From contig CAJTRL010000063.1 in NCBI GenBank assembly GCA_910578715.1, positions 1 to 22,392 on the forward strand: a DNA stretch of 22,392 nucleotides, read 5' to 3'. This document shows, piece after piece, positions 6,218 to 13,661 of the stretch. The stretch's first letter is position 1. Every line of letters starts with the position of its first letter. The translations under genes were made by a program, and so were the position numbers. This DNA is from an uncultured Lachnospiraceae bacterium. Lineage in GTDB: Bacteria > Bacillota > Clostridia > Lachnospirales > Lachnospiraceae. The notes under the pieces were generated by a model. The model was given only the letters and a program-made list of their open reading frames with translations, was not told the DNA's origin and did no database searches.

Positions 6218-7813
6218 TTACTCCTCAAGAAGTTTCCGTTTTCTCTCAATCATTTCGTCGATTCTTTCTATGAAAGACGCTACATCCTTGACATTTTCGC
6301 ATCTTTCGATACGTCCGTCAGGGTATACCCTTTTTGATATGCTGCCGGCTCCGCAGGCGACTATGGTCTGTTTCTCCTCCATAATCAGAATATTATAAAT
6401 GCCGTATTTTCCCTCTTTCGCATAGCCGACATTTTCAAAATTCCCCGACATATTTTTCTGCCTGTAAAGATAATAGGGCGCCATTCCCATGCTGCGCGCG
6501 CCGTCTTCCGCAATGCGCATCGTCTCTTCGGTATTGCACAAAGCCGAAATGCCATTTGCCGTTATCCACTCCGCCAGCCGGGAAGCCCTTTTTACCGCGA
6601 GAGAATGCACCGTCAGACTGTCCGGTTCCAACGTCTGTATGGCCCGGATGGTACTGCGGACATCTTCCGCCGTTTCTCCCGGAAGCCCCAGAATGATATC
6701 CATATTGATATTATCGAATCCGGCTTCTCTTGCCATGAAAAAGGCGTTTACCACCTGTTCCACCGTATGACGGCGGCCGATAAACTGCAGCGTTTCCTGT
6801 TTCATCGTCTGTGGGTTGACGGAAATCCGGCTTACATTATGCCGGTACAGCACGCGGAGTTTTTCTTCCGTGATGCTGTCCGCCCGGCCCGCTTCTACCG
6901 TAAATTCCTGTACGTTGTTAAAGTCAAAAGAGGTTTTCAGTTTTGTAAGCAGTCTGTCCAGTTCTTCCGCCGAAAGAGAAGTCGGCGTGCCGCCGCCGAT
7001 ATAGACCGTGTCCAGAATCCTGTCGCCGTATACGGCCGCAATGTAACCGATTTCTTTTTCCAGCGCTCCCAGATATTCCGATACCCGCGCCTTCCATGCG
7101 CTGATGGGAAACGATGTAAAAGAACAATATAAGCAAGTAGTCGGACAAAAGGGGATTCCGATATACAGGCTATAACCGTTTTCATAGTGAAGCGGCTTCA
7201 AAATACGACGCTCCCGCTCTGCAATTTCCAGACTGAGCGCTGCTTTTTCGCGGCTGACAAGATGCTGTGTTTTCAGAAAAGAAAGAATTTCCTCCTCCCC
7301 TTTTCCCGCTTCCAGCATGGCCATCGGGATTTTGGTCGGACGGATTCCCGTCAGATTGCCCCAGGGAAGCGAAATGCCCGTCTCCTCCCGCAAGGAATGA
7401 TAGAGAAAACGTTTGAAAGCATTTTTATAATCCCTCTGCGCTTCCTCATCCACATGCCATATGTATTCGTGCGCCTGTTCCGGTGCCCCGGCATCCGGTT
7501 CTTCCGGTTCCTCTTTCGCTTCCCCGCCATCCGGCTCTTCCGGCCTCATCTTTCCTTCCCCGGCCTTTTCCAATGCTCCCTCTTTCGCATTCCGCCTCCG
7601 GACTTCCCCCGGTCCGCCCGTCATCATGACCCGGAAAATAACCGTCTCCTCAGAAAATGCCAGTTCCATCTGCGGCGTCCGCTCCCGTATCGTTTTATCT
7701 TTTATCACCGATTCGGGCGTCAGCACCCGTACTTCTGCTTCCGGGTAAAAAGCCTTGACAAGTGAATGGATATCGTATTCATACTGTGCCTTATTGGATT
7801 TTAAAATAATCAT
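6218..7813 (-). CDS. hemZ: HemZ, radical SAM coproporphyrinogen dehydrogenase-like protein
   Basis: 531 residues from the start chosen. The radical SAM cluster motif CPTTCLYC (Cys 223, 227, 230) is followed by YIGGGTPTSL, the SAM-binding GGGTP motif, and by the VEAGR and NMDIILGLPGE blocks seen in the HemN/HemZ family. The long N-terminal extension before the radical SAM core fits the clostridial HemZ subgroup. The expected reaction is oxygen-independent decarboxylation of coproporphyrinogen III, though the substrate of clostridial members is not proven. ATG 7813 is chosen because GGAGG lies 9 nt upstream; ATGs at 7819 and 7849 are in frame but badly spaced. Residues about 65-115 form an acidic Pro/Glu-rich insert with little conservation expected (EEPDGG and EEPDAG repeats). 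The gene has its own promoter and ends next to the mobile-element boundary. Confidence 0.88.
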   Translation of the reverse strand: MIILKSNKAQYEYDIHSLVKAFYPEAEVRVLTPESVIKDKTIRERTPQMELAFSEETVIFRVMMTGGPGEVRRRNAKEGALEKAGEGKMRPEEPDGGEAKEEPEEPDAGAPEQAHEYIWHVDEEAQRDYKNAFKRFLYHSLREETGISLPWGNLTGIRPTKIPMAMLEAGKGEEEILSFLKTQHLVSREKAALSLEIAERERRILKPLHYENGYSLYIGIPFCPTTCLYCSFTSFPISAWKARVSEYLGALEKEIGYIAAVYGDRILDTVYIGGGTPTSLSAEELDRLLTKLKTSFDFNNVQEFTVEAGRADSITEEKLRVLYRHNVSRISVNPQTMKQETLQFIGRRHTVEQVVNAFFMAREAGFDNINMDIILGLPGETAEDVRSTIRAIQTLEPDSLTVHSLAVKRASRLAEWITANGISALCNTEETMRIAEDGARSMGMAPYYLYRQKNMSGNFENVGYAKEGKYGIYNILIMEEKQTIVACGAGSISKRVYPDGRIERCENVKDVASFIERIDEMIERKRKLLEE

Positions 7814-7844
7814 AAACATTTTCCTCCGCGCAAACCCTGTTCCC

Positions 7845-7873
7845 ATCATACACTATCCGCCCGCCCATGTCTA
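7845..7873 (-). promoter_or_regulatory. Promoter of hemZ
   Basis: On the minus strand TAGACA (7868-7873) and TATGAT (7845-7850) are 17 nt apart, each one mismatch from the sigma-A consensus. The predicted start near 7838 leaves a leader of about 25 nt with a GGAGG. It lies downstream of the eno terminator, so hemZ is probably transcribed separately. Confidence 0.55.
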
Positions 7874-7920
7874 ATCCCATTCTCCAAAAAATATCCCCTC
7901 TCTCAAAAAAACAACAAACA

Positions 7921-7960
7921 ATAAAAACGAACTGTCAGGAGAATTGCCCTCTGTCAGTCC
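7921..7960 (-). terminator. Terminator of eno
   Basis: On the minus strand an imperfect stem, GGACTGACAG with CTGACAGTTC (7929-7960, one A/A mismatch and one G-U pair), is followed by GTTTTTAT. It lies about 77 nt after the eno stop codon and before the hemZ promoter. Confidence 0.6.
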
Positions 7961-8036
7961 GCTTTTAAAAGGCCTTTTTTTCATGCTATTTTTTCACGCC
8001 GCTTTCATTCTCCGTCGGCAGTTTTCCATTTTCTCT

Positions 8037-9356
8037 TTAAATCTTATTAAACGGCTCCTTATAGCATGCCACGCTTCCGAGCTCTTCCTCAATCCGAAGC
8101 AGCTGATTATATTTGGCAATCCGGTCGCTTCGGCAGGGCGCCCCCGTTTTAATCTGCCCGGCGTTGACCGCTACTGCCAGGTCCGCGATAAACGTATCTT
8201 CCGTTTCGCCGGAGCGGTGGGAAATAACCGTCTTATAGCCGTTTTTGTGAGCCATCTCAATTGCTTCCATGGCTTCGCTGACCGTCCCTATCTGATTTAC
8301 TTTTACGAGAATTGCGTTGGCGGCCTGTAATTTAATGCCCGCATCCAGCCGTTTCGTGTTGGTTACAAACAAATCGTCCCCCACCAGCTGAATCTTTTCT
8401 CCGAGCGTTTTGGTCAGAAGCTGCCAGCCGTCCCAGTCGTCCTCAAACAGGCCGTCTTCGATGGAGATAATCGGGAAACGCTCCACCAGCTTTTCATAGT
8501 ATGCGACCATTTCGGAAGCGCTCCGTCTGATTTCCTGGTTCCGCATGCGGGATTCTCCCGGAAAATAGTAAGTGTCCGTCGTTTCCTCATAAAGTTCGCT
8601 GGCCGCCGCGTCCATCGCAATCTTGATATCCTGTCCGGGCGTATATCCGGCCGCCCTGATGGAATCGACAATCAGGGAAAGCACTTCTTCCGCGTCCGCC
8701 AGAGACGGTGCAAAACCGCCTTCATCCCCGACGCCCGTAGAAAGCCCCTTCTGGTTGCAGATTTGTTTCAGGTTATGGTAGATTTCCGCACAAATCCGAA
8801 GCCCGTCAGCAAAACTTTCCGCCTGTACCGGCATTATCATAAATTCCTGAAAATCCACGGTATTATCCGCATGTTTTCCGCCGTTTAAAATGTTCATCAT
8901 AGGAACCGGAAGCAGTCTCGTATGGGCGCCGCCAAGATAGCGGTACAGCGGTATCTGAAGCGCCAGCGAGCTGACCTTTGCACAGGCCATCGAAACGCCG
9001 AGCGTCGCATTTGCCCCCAGATTGCTTTTATTTTCGGTGCCGTCCTGGTCTATCAGAATGCGGTCAATCAGCCCCTGCTCAAGCGCATTCATGCCAAGCA
9101 GCGCCTCCCTGATTTTTGTGTTTACGTTATTGACCGCTTTCGTTGTTCCGAGTCCGAAATATCTCGTTTCGCCGTCGCGCAGTTCCACCGCTTCAAATCT
9201 TCCCGTGCTGGCGCCGCTCGGCACGGCCGCCCTTCCCGTAATCCGTTCCCCGCCCGGCTCCTTTTCCACCGTCACTTCCGCTTCCACCGTCGGATTTCCG
9301 CGGGAATCCAATATTTCCCTTGCATGTACTTCCACAATACGCAGCATCTGTGTCAT
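8037..9356 (-). CDS. eno: Enolase (phosphopyruvate hydratase)
   Basis: 439 residues from ATG 9356, close to the usual enolase length of about 430. AGGAGG lies 7 nt before this ATG; the longer frame from 9377 would begin inside the leader hairpin. Visible family signatures are REILDSRGNPTVEAEV at the N-terminus, SGASTGRFEAVELRDG (substrate loop), NGGKHADN, ISIEDGL with downstream VGDDLFVTN (metal-binding acidic residues), KVNQIGTVSE (catalytic Lys) and SHRSGETEDTFIADLAVA. It is a cytoplasmic glycolytic enzyme converting 2-phosphoglycerate to phosphoenolpyruvate with Mg2+, acting directly after GpmI, which is encoded at the right edge on the same strand. It lies 55 nt after the MacB-like permease, with an unusual hairpin leader. 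Confidence 0.98.
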   Translation of the reverse strand: MTQMLRIVEVHAREILDSRGNPTVEAEVTVEKEPGGERITGRAAVPSGASTGRFEAVELRDGETRYFGLGTTKAVNNVNTKIREALLGMNALEQGLIDRILIDQDGTENKSNLGANATLGVSMACAKVSSLALQIPLYRYLGGAHTRLLPVPMMNILNGGKHADNTVDFQEFMIMPVQAESFADGLRICAEIYHNLKQICNQKGLSTGVGDEGGFAPSLADAEEVLSLIVDSIRAAGYTPGQDIKIAMDAAASELYEETTDTYYFPGESRMRNQEIRRSASEMVAYYEKLVERFPIISIEDGLFEDDWDGWQLLTKTLGEKIQLVGDDLFVTNTKRLDAGIKLQAANAILVKVNQIGTVSEAMEAIEMAHKNGYKTVISHRSGETEDTFIADLAVAVNAGQIKTGAPCRSDRIAKYNQLLRIEEELGSVACYKEPFNKI

Positions 9357-9411
9357 AAAAAAACCTCCTTTGAACATACCTTTTTCCCAGTATGTCCAAA
9401 GAAGGCTTTGG
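9357..9411 (-). promoter_or_regulatory. Hairpin leader of eno with competing stems
   Basis: On the minus strand CTTTGGACATAC (9390-9401) pairs over 12 bp (one G-U) with GTATGTTCAAAG (9368-9379) around a 10-nt loop. The second arm runs into the eno ribosome binding site (AAAGGAGG), and seven T residues (9357-9363) follow before the ATG. A shorter stem, CCAAAG/CTTTGG (9396-9411, 4-nt loop), begins right after the permease stop and uses the same CTTTGG, so the two stems exclude each other. This layout fits a terminator or ribosome-binding-site control element. Function is inferred. Confidence 0.5.
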
Positions 9412-10779
9412 TTATTCGGTGTGTATCGCCGCCAGCGGGCTTAATTTCATCGCCCGCAGCGCCGGGAAGAATCCTGCAACCATGCCGACCATAACCGCGA
9501 ATATCAAAGATAATCCGGCCAGCCAGAGCGGAATATAGGAAATAGACGAAGAGCCCGATATCATCATCCCGCCATTTCCCGCCCCTGCCGCGACCTTGTT
9601 AATCACGGCGGATATCAAATAGCTGAGTATCAGTCCGATAACGCCGCCGATAAAACCGATAAAGCCCGCTTCCATCAAAAACAGGGAACGGATATTCCGA
9701 AGGTCGCATCCCAGCACCTTCATGACGCCGATTTCTTTGGTCCGCTCATAAATGGACATCATCATCGTGTTGGTAATGCCGATTGCCGCAACGAACAGGG
9801 ACACCGCGCCGATGCCGCCGAGCACGGCCTGTACATACCCCATTGTTTTCTGATTGGATTCAATCCACTCCGCATTGCTGTTCGCTTCATATCCCATATC
9901 GGTAATCTGTGTCTGAATGTCGGTCACATTATCCAGCTCATCCACCTGTACAAGCAGCTGATTATAAAAAATTTCTTTATAGGGCTTGCCCGTTTTGGTA
10001 GACGGCTGTCCGGGAATGACTTTATTTTTAAATACTTTTTTCAGCTCCGGAATCAGCTTTTCAATATCGCAGAAAGTATACCAGCCGTACATGGCATATT
10101 CACCTTCGGGAGGCGTCAGCTGTACGCCGCAGGCTTCAATCAGGTATTTTTTGGGCGGTTTTACCGGCTGTCCCTCTCCCTCCTGTGGATATTGGGACTG
10201 CCAATAAGCGCTCGTATCAAAAATAATGAAAATCGGGTCGTTCATCATGTCGATATCCGGCAGTTCTCCTGTCTGCCAGTACCCGGCGCCCGTTTTGGCG
10301 TTGGAAAAATCCTGTAACACCTGATAGCCATAGAAAAACTTCAGTTCCTCATCCGCCGCGGAAGGAAGCTCTCCCTCTCCCACTTCCATGCCGAGGTTTG
10401 CAATGGCGTCTACCGGCATCGCCCGCAGATTCATATAATTTTCATAAGCGCCATACCTGGCGATGGCGGACATCTGCAGAACCGGATAGACATCCTCCAC
10501 ATGCTCTATGCTTTTTATCGTTGCGATTAACTCCTCATCCAGACGCTTGACATCTTTGTCATTTCCATCATAGGAATATGGCTCATATACGGTAATCTCC
10601 GTCAGACTTCCGTAAGATTCATACTCTTCCATCAAAGAACGGCTGAGTCCCAGGCCGAGAGAAATCATCACCACGATAGAAGCGACACCGATAACAACAC
10701 CAAGAACCGTTAAAATTGTCCTGACCTTTCTCTTCCAGAGGTTACTGCTGCTCATCCGCAGTAAATCAAGGAATTTCAT
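9412..10779 (-). CDS. MacB/FtsX-type ABC transporter permease
   Basis: 455 residues from ATG 10779, chosen for its GGGAG 5 nt upstream; ATG 10791 is in frame but has no usable site. The architecture is the MacB one: a first membrane helix at about residues 20-42 (TILTVLGVVIGVASIVVMIS), a large outer domain of about 260 residues, then three helices (about 310-455) with the FtsX-typical TNTMMMSIYERTKEIGVMKV and final PALRAMKLSPLAAIHTE. It should pair with the ATPase at 12634-13356, and the anchored Ig-like protein between them is a likely partner. MacB-like systems use mechanotransmission to act on substrates outside the membrane. The substrate here is unknown. It is the last gene of a three-gene operon, separated from the second by a duplicated leader. 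Confidence 0.9.
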   Translation of the reverse strand: MKFLDLLRMSSSNLWKRKVRTILTVLGVVIGVASIVVMISLGLGLSRSLMEEYESYGSLTEITVYEPYSYDGNDKDVKRLDEELIATIKSIEHVEDVYPVLQMSAIARYGAYENYMNLRAMPVDAIANLGMEVGEGELPSAADEELKFFYGYQVLQDFSNAKTGAGYWQTGELPDIDMMNDPIFIIFDTSAYWQSQYPQEGEGQPVKPPKKYLIEACGVQLTPPEGEYAMYGWYTFCDIEKLIPELKKVFKNKVIPGQPSTKTGKPYKEIFYNQLLVQVDELDNVTDIQTQITDMGYEANSNAEWIESNQKTMGYVQAVLGGIGAVSLFVAAIGITNTMMMSIYERTKEIGVMKVLGCDLRNIRSLFLMEAGFIGFIGGVIGLILSYLISAVINKVAAGAGNGGMMISGSSSISYIPLWLAGLSLIFAVMVGMVAGFFPALRAMKLSPLAAIHTE

Positions 10780-10781
10780 AG

Positions 10782-10817
10782 TTACTCCCATCCGCCTGCT
10801 TTAGCAGGTACTCAAAT
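10782..10817 (-). repeat. Leader repeat, copy 1 (next to permease start)
   Basis: A 36-bp unit that matches 10840-10875 with only three differences. It contains a small hairpin, CCTGC-TTTA-GCAGG, and CTCCC, which on the minus strand is the GGGAG ribosome binding site of the permease gene. Confidence 0.85.
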
Positions 10818-10839
10818 CAATAGTTGAATTTATTCAACA

Positions 10840-10875
10840 TTACTCCCATCTGCCTGCTTTAGCAGACACTCAAAT
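10840..10875 (-). repeat. Leader repeat, copy 2
   Basis: Second 36-bp copy, 58 bp from the first. It keeps the hairpin (CTGC-TTTA-GCAG) and the GGGAG, here followed after 2 nt by ATG 10840 of a 7-codon frame (MLNKFNY, 10840-10817). A perfect inverted repeat, GTTGAAT/ATTCAAC (10823-10838), separates the copies. The short frame may be accidental, given the close spacing. Confidence 0.8.
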
Positions 10876-10892
10876 GCTCAAACGCACTGGCT

Positions 10893-12641
10893 CTAGTTCT
10901 TATCCTCATCTATCGACAGCAAATCATCCGCCAGAAGCGCCGCTTCTTTTTTCTTCTTCCGAATCTTTACGAAGGCAAAAATTCCGCCTCCTGACGCAAT
11001 AAGCAAAGCGACTACAACAATCGCAATTATCTTTCCTTTCCCTGAGCCTTCTTCCATCTCTCCTTCGCCCATGTCCATCATAATATCATCCGATACGAAG
11101 TCTTCAAAATATTCTTCCGTCACATATAAAGTAATGGTTCTTGTTTCCGTCGTCACATTGCCCGCGTTATCTTCATAGGAAATATCCACGTTAATCGTCC
11201 CGTCATCCATCGTCGCCGCGGCGCCCGTCACCATCACATCCACATTTCCGGTGGCGCCGGACTGCAGATTCCCGACAAAGGCCGTTGACTCCTGAATGGA
11301 ATCCGCATACATCTTAACCTGTACATTATACAGCGTCGTTTTTCCCGTATTATAAATGCTGAACATTATATTGGACTGGGAGCCCACTGTAATGCTGTCG
11401 GGCACTACTTCCGGCGTACTGATATCAAAGCGGCTTTCCTGGTTGATTGGAATGGAAACGCTCGCTTTGTCGGTCAAATCGAACATAGAACCCGCATCGT
11501 ATTTCATATTTACATCGAGAACATAAGGCTTCTGCGCCAAATCAGCCTTTGCCGTCATTTCGATTTCGATGACCGCATCCGTGTCCGGCGAAATTTTATC
11601 CATATAGATAGAACTGGAACCGGAAGTCGGCAGAAAGGCCACATAGGTATTGGTCTTATCCTCTCCTTCCACAGCTGCCTGTAAATCGAATAACAGGTTG
11701 GTAACCGCCAGCTCTTTTGAGGTATTTTTTACATGAATATTCAGGGTAAAGGTATCTCCCGCAAAGACCTGAGACGGATTCGTCTCAAAACCCGTCACGA
11801 TGATTCTCGGCTTCGCACCGCTGCTCTCTTCCCCGCTGCCGCCTATTGTACCGCTTCCCGGCCGTCCGACCGTGCGCACATATACTGTCACTTCGGCAGG
11901 TTCTTCACACCGGATGCCGGATTTGGTATACCATACACGGAATTTCAAAGGGTAATATCCGCTCATGACGTCTTCTCTCGCCGTAAAATGGAACGTAAAC
12001 TCCCTGCGGTTCTGCATGGCCGCCTCATAAGTCGTATTCCCCGGAATATAGGGTTCTGTCTGAAGATACCCTGTCTTATCCGGCACAAAAGGCCACTCCG
12101 TCACAATCGTTGAGGTCTCCGGTTCAATAATCAAATCGTTCAGCTCTTCCGTTCCGAAATTGATAATTGGCAGAACGATGGACACTGACTGTCCATAACT
12201 GACCGTGGGCGTCGCCCAGTTATCGCCCACCTGCAAAAACTCGCTGGTCGTCACCGTAACGTTTGCCACCGCCGTAGATTCCATACTGCCTTTGGTGGAT
12301 GCCACATAGGCTTCCAGCTCGCCGACCGTCATTTCCGTATTGGCAATATAATATACCGCACTGTCAAAAACCTTATGCAGATTTTCCATTACTTTCTCAT
12401 CCAGGCGGTACCGCACTTCCAGGCTCTGCATATAATAAAGCAAATCAGCGTCTGCTTCGCCTCTGTCATCATCGTTGATGATACGGTCCGGATTATCGGT
12501 TTTGATGCTGGAACCGTCCGGCAGCGTATTACCGGATATCGATGTCGCGTCCGCATACATCCCCGCCGGTTTCGCCAGAAAACACATCGCCGCCAGTCCA
12601 AGACCCAGAAGTCCTCTTTTCCACACTTGTCTCTTACACAT
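10893..12641 (-). CDS. Exported, membrane-anchored Ig-like repeat protein (COG1361-like) of an ABC operon
   Basis: 582 residues. ATG 12641 is chosen (AAAGGAAA just before it, overlapping the ATPase stop by 8 nt) rather than the in-frame ATG 12671. The N-terminus is a signal peptide: KRQVWKRG, then a hydrophobic core ending near PAGMYADA. The body is a string of beta-rich domains of the CARDB/NEW3 type. Examples are QVFAGDTFTLNIHVKNTS, and QSNIMFSIYNTGKTTLYNVQVKMY further on. The C-terminus has an acidic stretch, one membrane helix (IIAIVVVALLIASGGGIFAFV), then KIRKKKK and a short acidic tail, so most of the protein lies outside the cell. Such proteins sit beside LolD/MacB ABC genes in Clostridia and may act as the outer partner of the transporter. 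The substrate is unknown, and the domain type is judged by pattern only. Confidence 0.75.
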   Translation of the reverse strand: MCKRQVWKRGLLGLGLAAMCFLAKPAGMYADATSISGNTLPDGSSIKTDNPDRIINDDDRGEADADLLYYMQSLEVRYRLDEKVMENLHKVFDSAVYYIANTEMTVGELEAYVASTKGSMESTAVANVTVTTSEFLQVGDNWATPTVSYGQSVSIVLPIINFGTEELNDLIIEPETSTIVTEWPFVPDKTGYLQTEPYIPGNTTYEAAMQNRREFTFHFTAREDVMSGYYPLKFRVWYTKSGIRCEEPAEVTVYVRTVGRPGSGTIGGSGEESSGAKPRIIVTGFETNPSQVFAGDTFTLNIHVKNTSKELAVTNLLFDLQAAVEGEDKTNTYVAFLPTSGSSSIYMDKISPDTDAVIEIEMTAKADLAQKPYVLDVNMKYDAGSMFDLTDKASVSIPINQESRFDISTPEVVPDSITVGSQSNIMFSIYNTGKTTLYNVQVKMYADSIQESTAFVGNLQSGATGNVDVMVTGAAATMDDGTINVDISYEDNAGNVTTETRTITLYVTEEYFEDFVSDDIMMDMGEGEMEEGSGKGKIIAIVVVALLIASGGGIFAFVKIRKKKKEAALLADDLLSIDEDKN

Positions 12642-13356
12642 TTTCCTTTTCTTCCTTCCCTCGATTATCATCTATCTGTACGATTTTTCCATCTTTGATA
12701 TGCAGTATCACATCGGCAAATCCTGCCAGATAATTATCATGCGTTACCATAACCAACGTCTGGTTTTTTTCCCGCACAATTTTCTTCATCAAGTTCATGA
12801 CCTCTACCGACGTATTGGAATCCAGATTTCCGGTAGGCTCGTCCGCAAAAATAATTTCCGGCTCCACCACAAGCGCGCGGGCTACGCCGACACGCTGCTG
12901 CTGGCCGCCGGACATCTGATTCGGCCTGTGTTTTTTATGTTTCGTCAGCCCCACCAGGTCTAACATCCCTTCCGCCTTTTTGTTCCGCGTTTTCCTGTCT
13001 ATCCCCTGAAATGTCAGCGGCAGAGCCACATTCTCTATGGCGTTCATCGTCCCCATCAGATTAAAGGACTGGAAAATAAAGCCGATATGCTCCCGCCTGA
13101 ACGCAACGAGCTGATTCTCCGTTTTCTTTTCCATATGCTCTCCGGCAATAATGATTTCGCCTTTCGTCGGCTTTTCCAGACCGGCCATCATATTTAACAG
13201 CGTCGATTTTCCGGAACCGGATGTGCCCACTATCGAGCAGAAATCGCCTCTGTTTATCTCAAAATCCACACCGTTTAGGGCCCTCACTTTCGTTTCTCCG
13301 ACCCGGTAGATTTTATATAAATCCTTTACACAGATAACAGGTTCCGCCTGTTTCAT
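12634..13356 (-). CDS. LolD/MacB-like ABC transporter ATPase
   Basis: About 240 residues. Walker A GTSGSGKST, Q-loop FIFQSFNLM, signature MSGGQQQRVGVARAL, Walker B EIIFADEPTGNLDS and the H-loop VMVTHD are all present and in order. EPTGNLDS with the YRVGETKVRALNGVDFEI start is typical of the LolD/MacB/BceA group that serves FtsX-type permeases. Two starts are possible: ATG 13368 has its AAGGAG only 1 nt away, ATG 13356 has it 13 nt away. I prefer 13356 but neither is ideal. It is first in an operon with the anchored Ig-like protein and the MacB-like permease. Confidence 0.93.
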   Translation of the reverse strand: MKQAEPVICVKDLYKIYRVGETKVRALNGVDFEINRGDFCSIVGTSGSGKSTLLNMMAGLEKPTKGEIIIAGEHMEKKTENQLVAFRREHIGFIFQSFNLMGTMNAIENVALPLTFQGIDRKTRNKKAEGMLDLVGLTKHKKHRPNQMSGGQQQRVGVARALVVEPEIIFADEPTGNLDSNTSVEVMNLMKKIVREKNQTLVMVTHDNYLAGFADVILHIKDGKIVQIDDNRGKEEKENV

Positions 13357-13405
13357 TTTTATAACCATACTCCTTACCCTTAAAGTTCATTCTTAATTTC
13401 ACCCT

Positions 13406-13416
13406 ATTATATAACA
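13406..13416 (-). promoter_or_regulatory. Possible -10 region for the LolD-like operon
   Basis: On the minus strand TGT-TATATAAT offers an extended -10 (TATATA after TGT) or a consensus TATAAT, 38-50 nt before the ATPase starts. No good -35 is visible at 16-18 nt, so an activator could be needed. Confidence 0.4.
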
Positions 13417-13474
13417 TATTCCCTCAAAGTGGTACTGTTTTTTCGCGTTCAATTCTTAATATTTCTTTACAAAT

Positions 13475-13541
13475 CTCCTGTTTAAAATTTTCACATTTCT
13501 TTCAAACCTCATATTTAAAATTTCACATTACCCTTTCAAAC
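13475..13541 (-). repeat. Two adjacent about 33-bp tandem repeats upstream of the LolD-like operon
   Basis: Units 13475-13507 (33 bp) and 13508-13541 (34 bp) share TTTAAAATTT(T)CACATT and CTTTCAAAC on the plus strand. A weaker third unit, with TTAATATTTCTTTACAAAT, continues at about 13456-13474. They lie about 60-130 bp upstream of the likely promoter. Candidate operator sites for a regulator not in this window. The gap 13369-13661 holds this, the promoter and the terminator at 13588-13615. Confidence 0.55.
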
Positions 13542-13587
13542 TATACGGAAACCGCTCTGGGAAATACAGGAACATATCCGCACACAA

Positions 13588-13615
13588 GGCCGCCCGATTT
13601 TTCAAACGGGCAGCC
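13588..13615 (-). terminator. Terminator-like hairpin after the DUF6449 permease
   Basis: On the minus strand GGCTGCCCG (13607-13615) and CGGGCGGCC (13588-13596) form a 9-bp GC-rich stem with one G-U pair and a 10-nt loop, about 46 nt past the stop codon. The T-tract is weak (TTGTGTG). Confidence 0.55.
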
Positions 13616-13661
13616 TCTTTCGCATTTCTGTATTAAAATTAAAACTTGTCAAATGTTCAGG

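Noticed and set aside
6605..7132. Plus-strand 175-codon frame antisense to hemZ
   Set aside because: Lies wholly within the strongly conserved radical SAM region of hemZ; composition is that of an antisense shadow.
7187..7765. Plus-strand 192-codon frame antisense to hemZ
   Set aside because: Antisense to hemZ, rich in Arg, Phe and His; no start signal.
7974..7987. Palindrome AAAAGGCCTTTT after eno as a terminator
   Set aside because: It has no loop, so it cannot form a stable hairpin; the hairpin at 7929-7960 is a better candidate.
13456..13541. CRISPR array
   Set aside because: Units are directly adjacent with no spacers, imperfect, and only two to three copies; no cas genes in the window.
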